Shown: piece by piece, positions 55,172 through 64,000 of the stretch
How the letters are laid out: each line of letters begins with the position of its first letter
Numbering within the stretch: the first letter of the stretch is position 1
DNA from: Rhodospirillales bacterium
Lineage (GTDB): Bacteria; Pseudomonadota; Alphaproteobacteria; Rhodospirillales; Shumkoniaceae
Direction: 5' to 3'
Assembly: GCA_014859895.1 (NCBI GenBank)
Contig: JACZKS010000090.1
Location: 62,001 to 126,000 of the forward strand
Length of the DNA: 64,000 bases
The notes under the pieces: model-generated
Told to the model about the DNA's origin: nothing
The model's database searches: none
What the model saw: only the letters and a program-made list of their open reading frames with translations
Translations under genes and position numbers: made by a program

Positions 55172-55785
55172 TAGATGCCCTTCCCTGTCGGAACCTTGCG
55201 AAGCTCGACCGTTTCCTCGGCGCGCCGCCGGATCTGGTCGGAAACCTTCTGGCGGCGCACGCCCTCGCGACGGCGGTGGGTCAGCACGATGGCGCCAATC
55301 ATCGCCACCAGCAGGATCAGGCCGGCCACCTGGAAGAGGTAGATGTAGTGGGTATAGAGAAGCTGGCCCAAGGCATGGGTATTTGTCAGCGTTTCTGGGG
55401 CCGGCGTCGCGGCGATGGCGCTCGGTGCCATCTCGGGAACCATCACCCAGCCGCCCAGCATGACCAGCAGCTCGGCCAGCAGGATGAGCGCAACGACGGC
55501 GCCCACTGGCAGGTAGCGGATAAACCCTTCGCGCAGCTGGAGCAGGTTGATGTCCAGCATCATCACCACGAAGAGGAACAGCACAGCCACCGCGCCGACG
55601 TAGACGACGACCAGAACCATGGCCAGGAACTCGGCTCCGCACAGGACGAACAGGCCAGCCGCATTGAAGAAGGCCAGAATAAGAAACAACACCGAATGGA
55701 CCGGGTTGCGCGCCGAGATGACCATGACCGCGGCGGCGACCAGGATGAACGAAAACAGGTAGAACGCCAGCGCTTGAACGATCAT
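55171..55785 (-). CDS. nuoJ: NADH-quinone oxidoreductase subunit J
   Basis: 204-residue membrane subunit of complex I with five helices; the third contains the pi-bulge motif [20 protein letters not shown] charged C-terminal tail of about 35 residues follows the last helix. A 79-base gap precedes it after nuoI, with no gene. Confidence 0.96.
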   Translation of the reverse strand: MIVQALAFYLFSFILVAAAVMVISARNPVHSVLFLILAFFNAAGLFVLCGAEFLAMVLVVVYVGAVAVLFLFVVMMLDINLLQLREGFIRYLPVGAVVALILLAELLVMLGGWVMVPEMAPSAIAATPAPETLTNTHALGQLLYTHYIYLFQVAGLILLVAMIGAIVLTHRRREGVRRQKVSDQIRRRAEETVELRKVPTGKGI

Positions 55786-55864
55786 CGATCCCCCCGACCG
55801 GTCCTGGGCCGTCGCGCGGCGCCCGTGCTCCGAACAATTGGCATTCCCGTTGTTTCCCCCGATC

Positions 55865-56353
55865 TCAGCGGTACGGCGCGTCCTGGGCCAGGCGTGCGGC
55901 GATTTCGGTTTCCCAGCGGTCGCCGTTGGCCAACAGCTTGTTCTTGTCGTACATCAGTTCCTCGCGGGTTTCCGCCGCGAATTCGAAATTCGGCCCCTCG
56001 ACGATGGCGTCCACCGGGCAGGCCTCCTGGCAGAAGCCGCAATAGATGCACTTGTGCATGTCGATGTCGTAACGGGTGGTCCGCCGGCTGTCGTCTTCCC
56101 GGGGCTCGGCCTCGATGGTTATGGCCAGCGCCGGGCACACCGCCTCGCACAGCTTGCAGGCGATGCAGCGTTCCTCGCCGTTGGGATAGCGACGCAGGGC
56201 ATGCTCGCCGCGGAAGCGTGGACTCAAAGGCCCCTTCTCGTAGGGATAGTTGATTGTCACCTTGGGCCTGAAGAAATAGCGCAGCGTCAGCGCCATGCCC
56301 TCGATCAACTCGGCCAACAGGATGGTTCGGGCGGTGCGGTCGATGAAGCTCAT
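55865..56353 (-). CDS. nuoI: NADH-quinone oxidoreductase subunit I
   Basis: 162-residue 8Fe ferredoxin-like subunit carrying clusters N6a and N6b, the bridge toward N2. Cysteines C63, C66, C69, C73 and C102, C105, C108, C112 form the two CxxCxxCxxxCP motifs. The N-terminal amphipathic helix anchors it to the membrane. Confidence 0.98.
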   Translation of the reverse strand: MSFIDRTARTILLAELIEGMALTLRYFFRPKVTINYPYEKGPLSPRFRGEHALRRYPNGEERCIACKLCEAVCPALAITIEAEPREDDSRRTTRYDIDMHKCIYCGFCQEACPVDAIVEGPNFEFAAETREELMYDKNKLLANGDRWETEIAARLAQDAPYR

Positions 56354-56374
56354 CTCGGTTTCCCTCTCCCTTCT

Positions 56375-57424
56375 CTACAGCACCGTCGGCGCCAGATCGA
56401 AGGCCACCAGGACGCCCGAAACGATCACGACGGCGGCCAGCGAGATGGGCAGGAAAACCTTCCAGCCCAGGCGCATCAGCTGATCGTAGCGATAGCGCGG
56501 GAAGGTCGCCCGTACCCAGATGAAGATGAACAGCAGGATCGCGATCTTGAGCGCAAACCAGATGGGGCCGGGAATCCAGGTGAAAATCGCCCAATTGAAT
56601 GGCGGCAGCCAACCGCCCAGGAATAGCACAGTGGTCAGCGCCGACATCAGGATCATGTTGGCGTATTCGCCGAGGAAGAACAGCGCGAACGGCATTGCCG
56701 AATACTCGACGTTGTAGCCCGTCACCAGTTCGGCCTCGGCCTCGGGCAGGTCGAAGGGGTGGCGGTTGGTTTCGGCCAGGGTCGAGACGAAGAAAATGAC
56801 CGCCATCGGCAGCAGCGGGATGACGAACCACACCTTCTGCTGGGCCATCACGATGTCGCTCAGGTTGAGCGAGCCGACGCACAGCAGCACGGTGACGATG
56901 ACGAAGCCCATGGACACTTCGTAGGAGACCATCTGCGCCGCCGAGCGCAGGCCGCCCAGGAAGCCGTAGCGCGAGTTGCTGGCCCACCCCGACATGACGA
57001 TGCCGTAGACGCCCATCGAGGATACCGCGAACAGAAACAGCACGCCGACGTTGATGTCGGCCAGCACGATGCCGGCGCCGAACGGAATCACCGCCCAGCC
57101 GATCAGCGCCAGGAAGAAGGTCAGGCACGGCGCGATGATGAAGACGGCGCGATTGGCGCCCGTCGGGATGATGGTCTCCTTCAGGAACAGCTTCAGCCCG
57201 TCGGCCATCGACTGCAGGAGCCCCCACGGCCCGACCACGTTGGGGCCGCGCCGGAGTTGCATGGCGCCGATGACCTTGCGTTCGACGTAAACGAGGGTCG
57301 GCACGGCGACCATGATGATGGTCACGATGGCGATGATCTTGACGAGCAACCACAGTCCCGGCCAGACGAATCCATCGAGCAGCGGGCCGTGCCACAACAA
57401 GAAGGGTTGGAGATAATCAGGCAT
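56375..57424 (-). CDS. nuoH: NADH-quinone oxidoreductase subunit H
   Basis: 349-residue membrane subunit forming much of the quinone-binding cavity. Seen: [22 protein letters not shown] after the first helix, the glutamate-rich [15 protein letters not shown] loop, and [13 protein letters not shown]. Its ATG lies inside the end of nuoG, an 8-base overlap. Confidence 0.98.
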   Translation of the reverse strand: MPDYLQPFLLWHGPLLDGFVWPGLWLLVKIIAIVTIIMVAVPTLVYVERKVIGAMQLRRGPNVVGPWGLLQSMADGLKLFLKETIIPTGANRAVFIIAPCLTFFLALIGWAVIPFGAGIVLADINVGVLFLFAVSSMGVYGIVMSGWASNSRYGFLGGLRSAAQMVSYEVSMGFVIVTVLLCVGSLNLSDIVMAQQKVWFVIPLLPMAVIFFVSTLAETNRHPFDLPEAEAELVTGYNVEYSAMPFALFFLGEYANMILMSALTTVLFLGGWLPPFNWAIFTWIPGPIWFALKIAILLFIFIWVRATFPRYRYDQLMRLGWKVFLPISLAAVVIVSGVLVAFDLAPTVL

Positions 57425-59486
57425 CGGTTCCCGTCTTCCCCAGTTCGCCGGTGATGAAGATCTCGGAACAGCGGGCCATGGTGAGCGAGGCGCGGCTGAT
57501 CGGGTCCGTCAGGTAGAAGTTGTCGATCGGCGGGACGAAAGGCGCCCGGTCGACCTGGCCGTCGCCGCCGAACTCGCCCCATGCCGCCGGCTGCACGACG
57601 TCGACGCGGGCAAATACGGGATTGGCCTTGATCAGGCGGGCGCGCAGTTCGCCCAGCGTGTCGTAGGGCAACGGCTTGCCGAGCACATCGGAGAGCGCGC
57701 GCAGGATCTTCCAATCCTCGCGGGCCTCGCCCGGCGGATAGACGGCAAGGCGTCCGTTCTGCACGCGGCCCTCGGTGTTGACGTAGGTGCCGTTCTTTTC
57801 GGTATAGGCGGCGCCCGGCAGGATGACGTCGGCCCGTGCGGCCCCGGCGTCGCCGTGATGGCCCTGGTAAACGACGAAGGCGTTGCCAAGGCGGCGCATA
57901 TCGATCTCGTCGGCGCCCAGCAGGTAGACGACGTCGATGTCGCCCGCGGCAGCGCCTTCAAGGATGCCCTCTATATCGAGGCCGTTCTTGCGCGGTACGA
58001 AGCCGAGGTCGAGCCCGCCCACCCGGGCGGCCGCGGTGTGCAGGACGTTGAAGCCGTTCCAGCCAGCTTCGTCGTCGATCATGCCGCAGGTCTCGGCGAT
58101 GCGGCGGGCCATGCCCAGGATGGCGGCGCCGTCGGGGCGGGTCAGCGCCCCCTGGCCGACGATCAGCATCGGCTTCTTGGCCTGCTTGAGGACCTCGGCG
58201 AAGGGATGGCTGCCGGCGGCGATTTCCTGAATCACTGCCGGGTCTTCGCCCAAGTGCTGAACGTCATACGTGAGGTCGCCGGCCGGGCCGACGACGCCGA
58301 TCGGGAACTTGCCCACGCAGAACCGCTTGCGAAGGCGGGCGTTGAGCACGGGGGCCTCGCGGCGCGGGTCGGTGCCGATGAGCAGGCAGGCTCCGGCCTG
58401 CTCGATGCCGGCGATGGTGGTGTTGAAAAGATAGGAGGCGCGGAGCGTCGGATCGAGCTTGGCGCCGTCCTGCCGGCAGTCCAGGTTGGGCGAGCGCAGG
58501 CCGGTCATCAGTTCCTTGAGGGCCAGCATCGATTCGCAGTCGGCGAGGTCGCCGGCGATGGCCGCCACCCGCTTGCCGCCGGCATCCTTCACGCGTTGGG
58601 CGACGACGGCGAAAGCGTCCGTCCAGGTGGCGGGTAGGAGCTTGCCGTCGCGGCGCACCCACGGCCTGTCGAGGCGACGGCGCTTCAACCCGTCGTAGGC
58701 GAAGCGCGTCTTGTCCGAGATCCACTCCTCGTTCACGTCCTCGTGGACGCGCGGTAGCACGCGCATGACCTCAGGCCCGCGGGCATCGACCCGGATGTTG
58801 CAGCCGACGGCATCGAGCACATCAACCGACTCGGTGGGACGCAGTTCCCATGAGCGGGCGGTGAAGGCGTACGGGGCCGAGGTCAGCGCGCCGACCGGGC
58901 AAAGGTCGATGATGTTGCCCGACAACTCCGAGGTGAGCGCCTTCTCGACGTAGGTTCCCACCTCCATGTCCTCGCCGCGACCGGTGGCCCCCAGTTCGGG
59001 AATGCCGGCCACTTCGGTGATGAAACGAATGCAGCGCGTGCAGTGGATGCAGCGGGTCATGATCGTCTTGATCAGCGGGCCCATGTACTTGTCTTTGACC
59101 GCCCGCTTGTTTTCCGCGTAGCGGCTGCGGTCGTAACCGTAGCCGATGGCTTGGTCCTGAAGGTCGCATTCGCCGCCCTGATCGCAGATCGGGCAGTCGA
59201 GCGGATGGTTGATCAGCAGGAATTCCATGACGCCGCGGCGCATCTGCTGGACTTTCGGCGTGTTGGTGCGGATCACCATGCCGTCGGCCACCGGCATGGC
59301 GCAGGACGCCACCGGCTTGGGGGCGCGCTCCATCTCGACCAGGCACATGCGGCAGTTGCCGGCGATGCTGAGCCGTTCGTGGTAACAGAAGTGCGGGATC
59401 TCGATGCCGATCTTTTGGCAGGCCTGGAGAATCGTCAGGCCGGCCTCGACGTCGACTTCCCTGCCATCGATGGTCAGTTTTGGCAT
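57417..59486 (-). CDS. nuoG: NADH-quinone oxidoreductase subunit G
   Basis: 689-residue iron-sulfur subunit of the NADH arm. The N-terminal third has the 2Fe-2S ferredoxin domain ([15 protein letters not shown]), the His/Cys N5 cluster region ([15 protein letters not shown]) and a 4Fe-4S site (RCIHCTRC). The rest is a molybdopterin-oxidoreductase-like domain without cofactor. Length is the alphaproteobacterial/mitochondrial form, shorter than in E. coli. Confidence 0.98.
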   Translation of the reverse strand: MPKLTIDGREVDVEAGLTILQACQKIGIEIPHFCYHERLSIAGNCRMCLVEMERAPKPVASCAMPVADGMVIRTNTPKVQQMRRGVMEFLLINHPLDCPICDQGGECDLQDQAIGYGYDRSRYAENKRAVKDKYMGPLIKTIMTRCIHCTRCIRFITEVAGIPELGATGRGEDMEVGTYVEKALTSELSGNIIDLCPVGALTSAPYAFTARSWELRPTESVDVLDAVGCNIRVDARGPEVMRVLPRVHEDVNEEWISDKTRFAYDGLKRRRLDRPWVRRDGKLLPATWTDAFAVVAQRVKDAGGKRVAAIAGDLADCESMLALKELMTGLRSPNLDCRQDGAKLDPTLRASYLFNTTIAGIEQAGACLLIGTDPRREAPVLNARLRKRFCVGKFPIGVVGPAGDLTYDVQHLGEDPAVIQEIAAGSHPFAEVLKQAKKPMLIVGQGALTRPDGAAILGMARRIAETCGMIDDEAGWNGFNVLHTAAARVGGLDLGFVPRKNGLDIEGILEGAAAGDIDVVYLLGADEIDMRRLGNAFVVYQGHHGDAGAARADVILPGAAYTEKNGTYVNTEGRVQNGRLAVYPPGEAREDWKILRALSDVLGKPLPYDTLGELRARLIKANPVFARVDVVQPAAWGEFGGDGQVDRAPFVPPIDNFYLTDPISRASLTMARCSEIFITGELGKTGTDA

Positions 59487-59495
59487 ATCCGTCCC

Positions 59496-60785
59496 CTAGG
59501 CGGCCTTGTCGGCCTGAGCCTGGTTGAACGCGGCGATCCGCCGTTCCAGCTCGGGCCGGAAGTGACGGATCAATCCCTGGATCGGCCAGGCGGCGGCATC
59601 GCCCAGCGCGCAGATGGTATGTCCCTCGACCTGGCGAGTCACCTGTTCAAGAACGTCGATCTCCTCGACCGTGGCGTTGCCCCGCGCCAAACGTTCCATG
59701 ACCCGCCACATCCAGCCGGTGCCCTCGCGGCACGGTGTGCACTGGCCGCAGCTTTCATGCTTGTAGAACTTGGAAAGCCGGGTGATGGCGCGAACGATGT
59801 CGGTGGACTTGTCCATGACGATGACCGCCGCGGTTCCCAAGCCGGTCTTGACTTCCTGGAGCGAGTCGAAATCCATGCGGACGGTATCGCAGATCGACGG
59901 CGGGATCAGCGGCACCGAGGAGCCGCCGGGAATCACTGCCATCAGATTGTCCCAGCCGCCGCGCACGCCGCCGGCGTGGGTCTCGATCAACTCGCGGAGC
60001 GGGATGCCCATTTCCTCTTCGACGTTGCACGGCCGGTTCACGTGACCGGAGATGCAGAAGATTTTGGTGCCGGTGTTCTTCGGCCGGCCCAGGCTGGCGA
60101 ACCACTTGGCGCCACGCCTTAAGATCTCGGGGACCACGGCGATAGTCTCGACGTTGTTCACCGTCGTCGGGCAGCCATAAAGGCCGACGTTGGCGGGGAA
60201 CGGCGGCTTCAGACGCGGCTGGCCCTTGCGGCCCTCGAGGCTTTCGATGAGCGCGGTTTCCTCGCCGCAGATATAGGCGCCGGCGCCGCGGTGCAGATGG
60301 ATGTCGAAGGTCCAGCCCGACCCACAGGCGTCTGGCCCGATGAGCCCGGCCGCGTAGGCCTCGTCGACGGCCTTCTGCACCGCCTCCGTCTCGCGGAAGA
60401 ACTCTCCGCGGATATAGATGTAGGCGGTGTGCGCGCCCATCGCGAAGCCGCTGAGCAACGCGCCCTCGATCAACTTGTGGGGCTCATTGCGGAGGATGTC
60501 GCGGTCCTTGCAGGTCCCGGGTTCGCCCTCGTCGGCGTTGATCAGCAGGAAGTGCGGGCGCGCCCCGATCTCCTTGGGCATAAACGACCACTTCATGCCG
60601 GCCGAGAAGCCGGCCCCGCCACGCCCCCGTAGGCCCGAGGCCTTGATTTCCTCGATCAGCCAGTCGCGGCCCTTGGCCAACAACTCGCGGCTGTCTTTCC
60701 AGTCGCCGCGCGCCTGGGCACCGGCCAGACCGGGGATGGAAAGGCCATAGAGGTTGGTGAAGATACGGTCCTTGTCGTTCAGCAT
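59496..60785 (-). CDS. nuoF: NADH-quinone oxidoreductase subunit F
   Basis: 429-residue subunit that binds NADH and FMN. Seen: glycine-rich [13 protein letters not shown], the FMN/NADH loop [13 protein letters not shown], and the N3 cluster motif [12 protein letters not shown]. The ATG at 60785 overlaps the nuoE stop (TGATG); a GTG one codon earlier is possible. Confidence 0.98.
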   Translation of the reverse strand: MLNDKDRIFTNLYGLSIPGLAGAQARGDWKDSRELLAKGRDWLIEEIKASGLRGRGGAGFSAGMKWSFMPKEIGARPHFLLINADEGEPGTCKDRDILRNEPHKLIEGALLSGFAMGAHTAYIYIRGEFFRETEAVQKAVDEAYAAGLIGPDACGSGWTFDIHLHRGAGAYICGEETALIESLEGRKGQPRLKPPFPANVGLYGCPTTVNNVETIAVVPEILRRGAKWFASLGRPKNTGTKIFCISGHVNRPCNVEEEMGIPLRELIETHAGGVRGGWDNLMAVIPGGSSVPLIPPSICDTVRMDFDSLQEVKTGLGTAAVIVMDKSTDIVRAITRLSKFYKHESCGQCTPCREGTGWMWRVMERLARGNATVEEIDVLEQVTRQVEGHTICALGDAAAWPIQGLIRHFRPELERRIAAFNQAQADKAA

Positions 60786-61408
60786 CACGAGGCCTCCGGT
60801 CCGTCACCCTTGCCGGCGATTGCCTTGAGGGTGGTCAGGCCGCCAGCCGGCTCGCTTCCCTTGCGGCCGCCCTGGGGGCCGGGTCTGGGCTTTTGGCCCA
60901 TCTTCAGCGCCAGCAGGATACTTTCGGTGCTGGCCTCGTCGAGATCCTCGAAATAGTCGTCGTTGATCTGCATCATCGGCGCGTTGACGCAGGCGCCAAG
61001 GCATTCGGCTTCCGACAGGGTGAACAGGCCGTCCTGGGTGGTTTCGCCGACGCTGATGCCGAGCGTGCGCTCGCATATTCCCACCACCTGTTCCGATCCC
61101 CTCAGCCAGCACGGCAGGTTGGTGCAGACCTGTACATGGTATTTGCCGATCGGCGCCAGGTTGAACATGCTGTAGAAAGATGCCACCTCGTAGACCCGGA
61201 TCGGCGGCATCCCGAGAATTTCGGCCGTCCTGTCCATGGCGGCGCGGGGCAGCCAGCCGTCGTTCTGGCGTTGCGCCAAGTCGAGGACCGGAAGAACGGC
61301 GCTGGCCGCGCATCCCTTGGGATACTTGGCGACGATCGTCTTCACCGTCTCCATGTTGTCCGGCGTGAACTCGAAGCTTTCCGGCTGACGTGCGAAAGCC
61401 TGCTTCAT
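60785..61408 (-). CDS. nuoE: NADH-quinone oxidoreductase subunit E
   Basis: 207-residue thioredoxin-like 2Fe-2S subunit (cluster N1a). Ligands are C95, C100, C136 and C140. The C-terminal tail after about 170 is glycine/lysine-rich and likely disordered. Joined to nuoD by ATGA and to nuoF by TGATG. Confidence 0.97.
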   Translation of the reverse strand: MKQAFARQPESFEFTPDNMETVKTIVAKYPKGCAASAVLPVLDLAQRQNDGWLPRAAMDRTAEILGMPPIRVYEVASFYSMFNLAPIGKYHVQVCTNLPCWLRGSEQVVGICERTLGISVGETTQDGLFTLSEAECLGACVNAPMMQINDDYFEDLDEASTESILLALKMGQKPRPGPQGGRKGSEPAGGLTTLKAIAGKGDGPEAS

Positions 61409-62583
61409 CGGTCGACCTCGCCAAAAACGATGTCCAGTCCGCCCAGGTTGGCGACGACGTCGGCCAGCATGTGGCCACGCGACAGCAGTTCCAGGGTCTG
61501 CAGATGGGCGAAACCCGGGGCGCGGATCTTGCACCTGTAGGGCCGGTTGCCGCCGTCGGACACAAGGTAGACGCCAAACTCGCCCTTGGGCGCCTCGACG
61601 GCGGTATAGGTCTCACCGGCCGGCACCTTGTAGCCTTCGGTATAGAGTTTGAAGTGCTCGATCAGCGCCTCCATCGACCGCTTCATCTCGGCCCGCTTGG
61701 GAGGCGCGATCTTGTGGTTGTCGACCTTGACCGGGCCGTCCGGCATCTGCTCGATGGCTTGGCGCATGATGCGCAGGCTTTGGCGCATTTCGGCGACGCG
61801 CACAAGGTAGCGGTCGTAGCAATCGCCGTGCTTGCCGATCGGAATATCGAAATCCATGACGTCGTAGGTGTCGTAGGGCTGCGCCTTGCGCAGGTCCCAG
61901 GCCAGCCCGGAAGCCCGGAGGTTAGGGCCGCTCCAACCCCAGTTCAGCGCGTCCTCGGCCGAGATGATGCCGATGTCGACGGTCCGCTGCTTGAAGATGC
62001 GGTTCTCGGTGAGCAGAGTTTCCATGTCTTCGAGGAAGCGGGGGAAGTGCTCGACCCAGGCGAGGATGTCGTCAGTCAGGCCGGGCGGCATGTCGAAGGC
62101 GACGCCGCCGGGGCGGAAATAGGCCATGTGCATGCGGGCGCCCGAGACGCGCTCGCAGAATTCCATCAGCCGCTCGCGCTCTTCGAAGCCCCACAGCATC
62201 GGCGTCATCGCGCCGACGTCCATGGCGCCGGCGGCGACGGTGAAGATGTGGTTGAGCAGGCGGCCGATCTCGGCGTAAAGGACGCGGATCATCTTGGCGC
62301 GCGGCGGCGCCTCGATGCCCAGCAGCTTTTCGACGGCCAGCGCGAAGGCATGTTCCTGGTTTTGCGGCGCGACGTAGTCGAGTCGGTCGAAATAGGGCAC
62401 GGCCTGCAGATAGGTCTTGTACTCGATCAGCTTCTCGGTGCCGCGGTGCAGCAGGCCGATGTGCGGGTCGGCCCGCTCGATGATCTCGCCGTCCATTTCA
62501 AGCACGAGGCGCAGCACCCCGTGAGCCGAGGGGTGCTGCGGGCCGAAATTCATCGTGACGTTCTTGATTTCCATCTCGGCCAT
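61405..62583 (-). CDS. nuoD: NADH-quinone oxidoreductase subunit D
   Basis: 392-residue hydrogenase-like subunit lining the quinone site. The [12 protein letters not shown] loop near the N-terminus carries the quinone-contacting histidine, and a conserved C-terminal DIVFGEVDR ending is present. It overlaps nuoC by one base (TGATG). NuoC and NuoD are separate proteins here, unlike the E. coli fusion. Confidence 0.98.
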   Translation of the reverse strand: MAEMEIKNVTMNFGPQHPSAHGVLRLVLEMDGEIIERADPHIGLLHRGTEKLIEYKTYLQAVPYFDRLDYVAPQNQEHAFALAVEKLLGIEAPPRAKMIRVLYAEIGRLLNHIFTVAAGAMDVGAMTPMLWGFEERERLMEFCERVSGARMHMAYFRPGGVAFDMPPGLTDDILAWVEHFPRFLEDMETLLTENRIFKQRTVDIGIISAEDALNWGWSGPNLRASGLAWDLRKAQPYDTYDVMDFDIPIGKHGDCYDRYLVRVAEMRQSLRIMRQAIEQMPDGPVKVDNHKIAPPKRAEMKRSMEALIEHFKLYTEGYKVPAGETYTAVEAPKGEFGVYLVSDGGNRPYRCKIRAPGFAHLQTLELLSRGHMLADVVANLGGLDIVFGEVDR

Positions 62584-63218
62584 CAGGACTCACCCTTCTT
62601 GGCGTCGGCCTTTTCGTCGCCCGGAAGCAGGAACGGCGCGCCTTCCCACGGCGACAGAAAATCAAAATTGCGGAATTCCTGCTGCAGGCGGACCGGTTCG
62701 TAGACCACCCTTTTCTGCTCGTCGTCGTAGCGGACCTCGACGTAGCCGGTGAGTGGGAAATCCTTGCGCAACGGATGACCTTCGAATCCGTAGTCGGTCA
62801 TGATGCGGCGCAGGTCGGGGTGATCCGAGAAGTAAATGCCCATCAGGTCCCAGGCTTCGCGCTCCCACCAGTTGGCCGAAGCAAACAGGCCGGTGACCGA
62901 GGGAACCGGTACGTTCTCGCCGGTCCTGACCTTGACCCGCACGCGCTGGTTCTGGGTCAGGCTGAGCAGGTTGTAGACCACCTCGAAGCGCTCCTCACGT
63001 TCGGGGTAGTCGACGCCGCAGACATCCATCAACTGTTTGAACTGAAGGTTGACGTCGTCCCGGAGATAGCGCAGCACGGTGACGATCGACGTGCGCGCCA
63101 CGGTGATCATCAGTTCGCCGTGGGCGACCTGGACTTCCAGCACGTGGTTCGACAGCACCGCGGCGATATGGTCGCCAAGGTCCTGCAGCGCTTGGGTTGT
63201 TTCCGCGGTTGGAATCAT
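62583..63218 (-). CDS. nuoC: NADH-quinone oxidoreductase subunit C
   Basis: 211-residue peripheral-arm subunit that supports NuoD. Family block seen: [27 protein letters not shown] and [13 protein letters not shown], followed by the tail [12 protein letters not shown]. It lies 18 bases after nuoB. Confidence 0.97.
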   Translation of the reverse strand: MIPTAETTQALQDLGDHIAAVLSNHVLEVQVAHGELMITVARTSIVTVLRYLRDDVNLQFKQLMDVCGVDYPEREERFEVVYNLLSLTQNQRVRVKVRTGENVPVPSVTGLFASANWWEREAWDLMGIYFSDHPDLRRIMTDYGFEGHPLRKDFPLTGYVEVRYDDEQKRVVYEPVRLQQEFRNFDFLSPWEGAPFLLPGDEKADAKKGES

Positions 63219-63236
63219 CGCCTCCGCCAGTCCCGG

Positions 63237-63791
63237 TCAGCGCCAGAGCGTGCCGGTCCGCCTGATTTTCTTCTGGAGTTGCAGGATGCCGTAGAGGAGA
63301 GCTTCCGCCGTCGGCGGGCAGCCCGGCACGTAGATGTCGACCGGAACGACCCGATCGCAGCCGCGCACCACCGAATAGGAATAGTGATAATAGCCGCCGC
63401 CGTTGGCGCACGAGCCCATCGAGATGACCCAGCGGGGCTCGGCCATCTGGTCATAGACCCTGCGGAAGGCCGGCGCCATCTTGTTGGTCAGCGTTCCCGC
63501 CACGATGATGACGTCGGACTGCCGCGGGCTCGGTCGCGGCACCACGCCGAAACGATCAAGGTCGTAGCGGCTGACGTAGCACTGCATCATCTCGACCGCG
63601 CAACAGGCCAGGCCGAAGGTCATCGGCCACAGCGAGCCGGTGCGGGCCCAGTTGACCAGCTTGTCCAGTTGGGCGACGACGAAGCCCTTGTCGGTCAACT
63701 CACCGGTGACGCGCCCGAGAACGGCATCCTGCTCCGGGCCGGGCGGCAGAGTGGCCATCGCTCCAGGCCGGGATACGTCCCCTACTCCCAT
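63237..63791 (-). CDS. nuoB: NADH-quinone oxidoreductase subunit B
   Basis: 184-residue subunit carrying the terminal N2 cluster next to the quinone site. Ligands are the adjacent C63-C64, C128 and C158. The ATG at 63791 lies inside the nuoA 3' end (10-base overlap); an ATG 11 codons further in (AMATLPP) would be a shorter alternative. Confidence 0.96.
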   Translation of the reverse strand: MGVGDVSRPGAMATLPPGPEQDAVLGRVTGELTDKGFVVAQLDKLVNWARTGSLWPMTFGLACCAVEMMQCYVSRYDLDRFGVVPRPSPRQSDVIIVAGTLTNKMAPAFRRVYDQMAEPRWVISMGSCANGGGYYHYSYSVVRGCDRVVPVDIYVPGCPPTAEALLYGILQLQKKIRRTGTLWR

Positions 63792-64000
63792 TCCAGAGCC
63801 CCCTTCTTCCATTCGTAGACGAAACCGACGGTCAGCACGCCCAGGAACGCCATCATCGACCAAAAACCAAACAACCCCACCTGGCCCAGGCTGATCGCCC
63901 ACGGAAAGAGGAAGGCCACCTCGAGGTCGAAGACGATGAACAGGATGGCGACCAGATAGAAGCGGACGTCGAACTTTCCGCGGGAATGTTCGAAGGCATC
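63782..64000 (-). CDS. nuoA: NADH-quinone oxidoreductase subunit A (5' end outside window)
   Basis: Only the last 72 codons are inside the window; the start lies beyond 64000. The visible part has the NuoA signature [26 protein letters not shown], a membrane helix with acidic residues, a further helix, and the ending [10 protein letters not shown] before TAG at 63784-63782. It is the first gene of nuoA-N. The operon promoter is therefore outside the window. Confidence 0.95.
   Translation of the reverse strand, partial: DAFEHSRGKFDVRFYLVAILFIVFDLEVAFLFPWAISLGQVGLFGFWSMMAFLGVLTVGFVYEWKKGALEWE

Overview
The window is GC-rich bacterial chromosome, almost certainly from an alphaproteobacterium and probably from the Rhodospirillales. 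Support comes from the gene order nuoA-N / birA / coaX / rnj / methylmalonyl-CoA epimerase / DUF1467, from S9 with a long N-terminal extension, and from a Tat-exported clade I NosZ. No tRNA, rRNA, CRISPR array, transposase or phage gene was seen.

Region 1 (1-7.3 kb, minus strand) is a sugar-acid uptake and breakdown operon. It holds a DgoR-like GntR regulator, a DctP-DctQ-DctM TRAP transporter, galactonate dehydratase (dgoD) and a long, divergent IlvD/Edd-type dehydratase. A strong hairpin closes it.

Region 2 (7.4-25.1 kb) is the most unusual part: a dense catabolic island. It has two LysR regulators, two uptake systems (a TAXI/fused-permease TRAP and a DctPQM TRAP), a D-2-hydroxyacid dehydrogenase, an HpcH/HpaI aldolase and two Asp/Glu-racemase-superfamily proteins (one like maleate isomerase, one like hydantoin racemase). 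It also has two M20 carbamoylase-type hydrolases, a cyclic amidohydrolase with one metal ligand changed, an SDR without YxxxK, and a 285-residue protein I do not recognise. Together these suggest import and ring-opening of a hydantoin- or ureide-like compound, decarbamoylation, and cleavage of the carbon skeleton. The substrate cannot be read from the sequence.

Region 3 (25-36.7 kb) is a complete nitrous oxide reductase locus, nosRZDFYLX. Six genes are joined by 4-base overlaps, and an FNR/NnrR-type box lies upstream of nosR. That box is shared with a divergent ferritin-like protein gene. A PmtA-like methyltransferase and an EamA transporter flank the locus.

Region 4 (36.7-46.6 kb) is mixed housekeeping: yciA, parE, argC, rplM-rpsI, tag, DUF1467, methylmalonyl-CoA epimerase, an MFS and an EamA transporter, and small exported proteins. 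Between the MFS gene and tag lies a gene-free stretch with a near-consensus promoter, an operator-like palindrome and a terminator hairpin. This looks like a small RNA gene of about 140 nt.

Region 5 (46.6-64 kb, minus strand) is the complex I operon nuoA-nuoN (nuoA cut by the window edge), followed without real gaps by birA, coaX and rnj. It shows no inserted genes.
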